A stretch of DNA of 64,000 nt from Capitulum mitella (lineage: Eukaryota > Arthropoda > Thecostraca > Pollicipedomorpha > Pollicipedidae). Below the pieces are notes generated by a model, which saw only the letters and a program-made list of their open reading frames with translations, made no database searches and was not told the DNA's origin. The translations under genes were made by a program, and so were the position numbers. This document shows, in pieces, positions 59,401 to 64,000 of this stretch. The stretch's first letter is position 1, and the number at the start of each line of letters is the position of its first letter. The stretch covers positions 11,878,144 through 11,942,143 of the forward strand of contig CP099849.1 in assembly GCA_030062745.1 (NCBI GenBank). The letters run 5' to 3'.

Positions 59401-59812
59401 TGCTTTTACTAATTTCTAGCAGCTGTCAAAATTCAGCCATATTAGTTACAATAATGAAAACATGACAATAACCACATCACTGCTATAAAGCTTCCACCAC
59501 TTACATTGTGACACTATAATACTGGCCTCCCTAACATGTCTGTTAGCAAGTATAAAACACTAACACAGATACTGCAACCAAAACATTCACAATGCAAAGT
59601 CTACAACAGCATGACAGGCACATCACTCCTCTGTATAAATCTGGGCCTCATACCATATCTTATTAAATACAGGACCACTTCAGAAGCATAGCCAGGATTT
59701 TCATATTATGGATCTGGGCCAAATAATAAACTGTCAGGGCTAAGTAAAATCCTACTCTTGCCATTTCATTGCAAACATGGATAAAATCACCCTATCACAA
59801 TGCATGCCTTAG
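56424..59812. other. Upstream of Cdk5 start; no further gene recognised
   Basis: The bases just 5' of the ATG read as a good minus-strand 3' splice site (TTGTTTTTTGGTGCCATAG), so part of this may be a 5' UTR intron. Bases 57300-58100 contain normal CpG, including TTAACCCGCG at 57316 resembling an R1 terminus. From 58620 on, CpG is almost absent. Confidence 0.45.
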
Positions 59813-61021
59813 CCCTATTCCTGGCAGCCCAGATGGTATGGCCCATTCCTGGTAGGAAGGGGAGGGGCAGATTCAGCCCCTTGCTGATATCTCAAGAGCT
59901 ACACATCTAATTTCACTGCAACAAATGGGAATTTATTTGCCATGATGTAAACTACATTTTTACCAAAAGATCTTTCCAAACTGTTGAAGGGGGTGGATAC
60001 AGGGGAGCAAAAGTCAAAATGGGAAATATTTTTGGACTCATTATCACTCAGTTGTTTATAATCCAATCTTGAACTTATTTGCATGAATCAAGAAATTATG
60101 GATGGCACTTTTACCATTCATCATCACATTGCAAAGTTTGAAAAAAAAATTCATTGGTGTTGACAGGGTTTTAAAAATGGGCGGATTGCTTTTTCAAGCA
60201 CTCAAGTAACAAAAAAGTTAGAAACACTTTTTTTAGCTTTTGTTAGTCCTACTGTGCCAAGGAAGTACAAATTGTATTACACTGTGTGTATAATGTTAGC
60301 ATAGGTCACACCAAGGACATGAAAAAGGGGAAATGGCATGGTCATATGTTCATTGGGCCAAATTATGACTTTTGACCTTAAATGACCTCCAAAGACCTTA
60401 GAGTCACATGGAATGACCTTGGGTGTATTTCATGCTGTTTGAAAACATTTCTAATCATTCACATTCACTGTTTGTAAAATTCCACTTATGTCTGTTGTGA
60501 TATAGGGCATGCAAACTGACATTTCAGGTCATAGCTCCATGACCCAATTGATATTAACCTAAAACTTGGTAACCAGTAGAGAGCACCCTTCTACATCATA
60601 TATATTCTGGGTTTAGTGTTTGGACAAATAGTGCCAAAATTATTATCATGAAACCAAATTTTGACTTTTGACAATCACCTCACCTTGTGAAATGGCCTCA
60701 GATAAACAGATATACATTTGTATGTTTGCAAAACTACTGACCTAGACACCTATACCAAGCTTCAAGCTCTATCTTAAAAATGCTTTTTTTTGGCAGGCAT
60801 TTTTTTACCCTAAACAGGGCCAGGAATGGCCTGAGGTGCCTCCTAAAAACATTACCTGGCTCCAGCCCTGAGCAAAATAGAACAAAAAAATTTTGTTGCA
60901 GTACATACAAAGGATGGTTAGGGAACGTAACCAAGTTTTGTAACACAGCATCAAAAACCATGGCATTGGCAAGCAAATAACCTGAGGGGGGCAGATTTGG
61001 ACTCCTCTGCAGGGAAAATGG
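59813..61021 (-). mobile_element. TTAA-type element R2, copy 3 (inverted, CpG-depleted)
   Basis: About 1209 bp, reverse-complement homologue of 21629-22828 and 23384-24602. It starts CCCTATTCCTGGCAG after TTAG and ends at about 61021 before TGAA; both flanks look like decayed TTAA. It has almost no CpG, with TG or CA at places where the other copies have CG. It keeps the half-site array, inverted, at 60366-60398. Confidence 0.68.
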
Positions 61022-61077
61022 TGAAGGCTTAGAAAATAACAGTATGCCACTTTTTAAATGGAAAATAATTCTGTCTT

Positions 61078-61081
<4 letters not shown>

Positions 61082-61115
<34 letters not shown>
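61082..61115. repeat. TA microsatellite
   Basis: About 17 TA units. Confidence 0.9.
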
Positions 61116-61118
<3 letters not shown>

Positions 61119-61439
61119 ATACACAATACATGTGATTCAGTACATACTAGTACAATACCTAAAAAGCAATAATAACCAGTTTTTAGATGCCTTTGGCTTT
61201 AACGGAAGGCCACAAAACCATCAACACGCCTGGCTATGCTACCTGACCACTGCAAGACAAAGCTACACCATATTTCACTGCCATCAACAGAAGGGCCAGA
61301 CAAGATCACTTACAAGTAGTAAATAACCTGCAGGCCAGCCAAGATGTTAAGCAGGACTAAATCAGGACTAAAATTACAAGTCTATCAGAAGAACAGAGAA
61401 ACAATGGCAAAACAAAAAGTGCAACATTTTAAAAATACA

Positions 61440-62200
61440 AAAAGGAAGACGTACAAAAAAAAAACAGGAAAACGGAACACTCAGGGCGCACCACAGACTT
61501 TTTCCTTAGCAGTCGGGTTACTTGGTGCTGCTCGACCATAACCCGGAGTTATAATTTTGGTTCAAATGTCAGTTCCGCGCCGCTGTTTTATCTCGGAATA
61601 CCTACTACCCATCAAACACCTCACAACCTCACCTCACAAGAAGGTTACCTACCCTTTTGTCCCCCACCGAAAATTGTGTGGCAAAAATGATTTAACCACA
61701 ACGATCAAAACAGACAAGTCTGCTCAGTTCTAGCTATGTTGTCACTGCGCTTGTTTAAAAAATTCACCACTCTAAAGTAACTTTTCTGCTAGTAAAAACA
61801 GCTTTCTGTACTTTTGAGCAGCTGAAATATTGCCTGAAATATCCGACATCTTTGGCGCTTTTAAGGCAGTCGTAGCATGCTTCGTATCATATATCGTCAT
61901 CCTTTTCACTCCGGTCGTCGCTGTGCATATGTTCAACGCCGGGTTCTGACTCAACATTAAAATCTTATTTGTCTTTTGGAGTGCTGAATTACATTCTAAT
62001 ATCACTTCGTCGTAGGCTTATTCCGACGTCCATCTGTTACGGAACGGTGGGTTGATTTAATTTTTTCGTGGCTCCATTTGAGGATCATGTTGAAGATCGT
62101 CGCCGTCAGCAGGGACCGAACATTCGTGGAATTAAAAGGGATTCAGATAACATTTTGATATCCAATGTTTCTGTGTAGTGCTAGGCCGTACACCCCATTC
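61440..62200. promoter_or_regulatory. CpG-containing patch, candidate promoter
   Basis: About 30 CpG in 760 bp, against about two in the 2.6 kb to the left and very few to the right. In arthropods with gene-body methylation, promoters stay unmethylated and keep CpG. This could be the start region of Cdk5 (leftward) and of a gene leaving the window (rightward). No core promoter motif was assigned; inference only. Confidence 0.35.
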
Positions 62201-64000
62201 TTATCAACCATATCCCATCACCCTGCATTTATCACATTGTTATGACCTATGCTCACCATCTTTGAACTAAGGACTCCGTGGATTTGGGAAAAGTAGGCTA
62301 CACGGTTAGCCTGGGTCATATTGGAGGACTAAATCTCCAGCCTCAAAAACGTAAAAGTTTTGTATATCAAATGATCTGTGTGTTGCAAATAATCACACTT
62401 ACCATTAGAATGTATCATGCTCAAAGACTGAAGAAAATTTGCATAAAAACATGCAGCAGTGCTTTGCTGTCATGCCTGCAGGGCCCAGAACATGCACCCC
62501 TTGTTTGGTATGTTGCTTTGTTTACAGCTTTGAAGCAGATGAATGCAGCTTCTGTTCCTGGTGGCACTATGTTTTTTTATGAATTACCTGGTTGGAATAG
62601 TTATTTAACAATGGAAAAAGCTGATAGTGTGTAGTAATAACTTACGTGTCCCATATTTAGATGTAACGTAACAGTGCGCCTAACCTCTATTGGACAGAGC
62701 CTAATTACACCCTTAATGGTCTGGGGCCTAAAGTATCCTTAACTGTGCCTTCGGCATAACATTTTTGTCCTTTATTTGCAGGTCTTATATGACAGTCTTT
62801 TCCCATCTAACTGGTTTCTGCAGTTCTTGTGTCAATGGCTGATCAGGTAGTTATCTTGGTCAGAGAAGTATGCTTTCCTCATAGTTTTGGAAAGTGAAAA
62901 CAAATATCTGAGCTCACCTACCTACTTTAACCTTATCTAACCCAACCTCATTTAACCAAACCTAGGCTAGCCTTTGCTATTTTGACTTTCCTTATAATGG
63001 CACTATCCAATTTACACATACCACTGATGTCACTGAAGATATGCAATCTAGTAATGTCATCAATTTCTGTGCATCCAGTCTGTACTATAAAGCATGAATC
63101 TGCTTACTGTTGGAGCAAACTCAGGACACTTACCCAAATTGTAAGCACAAAATACCATCCAGATAATGGTGGCATTTGTTCAAGGTGCATTGTAATTTAT
63201 TGTTATTCAGAGCAGAAGTTACAGAATCTGCCCTTTCAGCATTAAATTTTCCTATTCTTCACTACATCTCCAACAAATTTGCTCTCGGAAAAGGTGCAAA
63301 TAGTTTTCTCTCCCATTACTATATTGTGTCATTGATTTCTACATTGAAATGGGGATGCATTCACATAATATCTTTACTTTTGTAACAGGTTTCAATAGGG
63401 TAACACCTCACACCTCCCAAATACACTGGGCGCCGAATGACCCTGCAGTCGGTGCGCCCCTAAGCCCCAATAACCAACCAACTAACCAACCAATCCCAAA
63501 TACACCTCCCAATCCAGCAGCCTTTATCACACCATAGGGCATTGTGGACAGGTAGATGTGTGGTAACTATGGAGCCACTTAACCTTGGCTCAACCATAAT
63601 TTGTCATTCTTGTTGCCCAAGGTCATGCCAAACTGTGTGTGTGTGCAGTGATGCAGTATGCATGGATATGCAACATTTCACGGTAGCATAGGTGGCCTTT
63701 TGATTGTGGTGCATTTTATAGAGGTGAACTGTGTGTAAAAACTGAAATTTAATTGTATGAGTAAAGCAAAATAATGAAATATAATCTATGCAATCCTAAT
63801 CCAACTTAACCTAACCTAATGTAGCCTTACCCAATCCATTGTAACCTGCAGTGAGCCCATGTTGACCAACTGCAGCTTGACATTTTTTGCAGTATCTTGG
63901 GTGCTGTTTGATAAATATGTCTCCCAGATAGATATTCAGCAGAGTACAAATAATTTGGCACTGGTGTAATTACAGCTATTACATGCATACCTACAGACAG

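Larger units (their letters stand above)
61022..64000. other. No recognised gene; candidate promoter inside
   Basis: No coding sequence is supported. Short frames such as 62278-62634 (118 codons) match no family known to me. Bases 63425-63500 contain GGGCGCCGAATGACCCTGCA and an AACC-rich tail, possibly a SINE or non-LTR fragment. Confidence 0.4.

Noticed and set aside
62087..62158. Short frame MLKIVAVSRDRTFVELKG as a first exon
   Set aside because: Only 24 codons, weak start context and no good in-frame donor; kept only as a note on the candidate promoter patch.

Overview
This is nuclear DNA of an arthropod. Genes are split by GT-AG introns, intergenic space is large, microsatellites are common, and most of the window is repeats. 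The best-identified gene is a neuropeptide-like precursor 1 (NPLP1) of a type known from insects, crustaceans and chelicerates. A crustacean or chelicerate source seems likeliest, but I cannot name the species. Nothing bacterial, viral or CRISPR-like was seen.

Layout. 1-6.5 kb: no intact gene; one decayed mariner transposase (2.1-2.8 kb) and GC-rich or CAGACAGA-rich low-complexity DNA. 6.5-8.1 kb, minus strand: an unrecognised single-pass membrane protein with four cysteines near its C-terminus. 8.1-25.4 kb: gene-free, with degenerate ~30-bp repeats, two ~1.2-kb TTAA-flanked elements of family R1, half of a large inverted repeat, a 45-bp minisatellite, and two elements of family R2. 25.6-44.7 kb (perhaps to 46.7 kb), plus strand: Nplp1. 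A signal-peptide exon at 25657-25719 joins in phase, across a ~16.5-kb intron, to the large peptide exon 42246-44067 and then to exon 44533-44666. The intron holds a third R1 copy, two hAT-type MITEs with 8-bp target duplications, a 2.65-kb hAT-like element and a 61-bp inverted repeat. 46.9-56.4 kb, minus strand: a complete seven-exon Cdk5 (296 residues assembled by phase), convergent with Nplp1. 56.4-64 kb: no recognised coding sequence. A CpG-free block (58.6-61.2 kb) with a CpG-depleted R2 copy is followed by a CpG-containing patch (61.4-62.2 kb) that may be a promoter, then another CpG-poor stretch.

How the parts relate. Nplp1 makes a secreted prohormone cut at Lys-Arg sites into about 20 related peptides. 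Cdk5 is the neuronal cyclin-dependent kinase activated by p35-type partners. Both suggest neural expression, but their tail-to-tail arrangement need not be functional. The most interesting non-genic signals are the nuclear-receptor half-site arrays (AGGTCA) kept at fixed spacing in every R2 copy, the perfect 12-bp TGACCT/AGGTCA palindrome kept in every R1 copy, and the abrupt CpG depletion pattern upstream of Cdk5.
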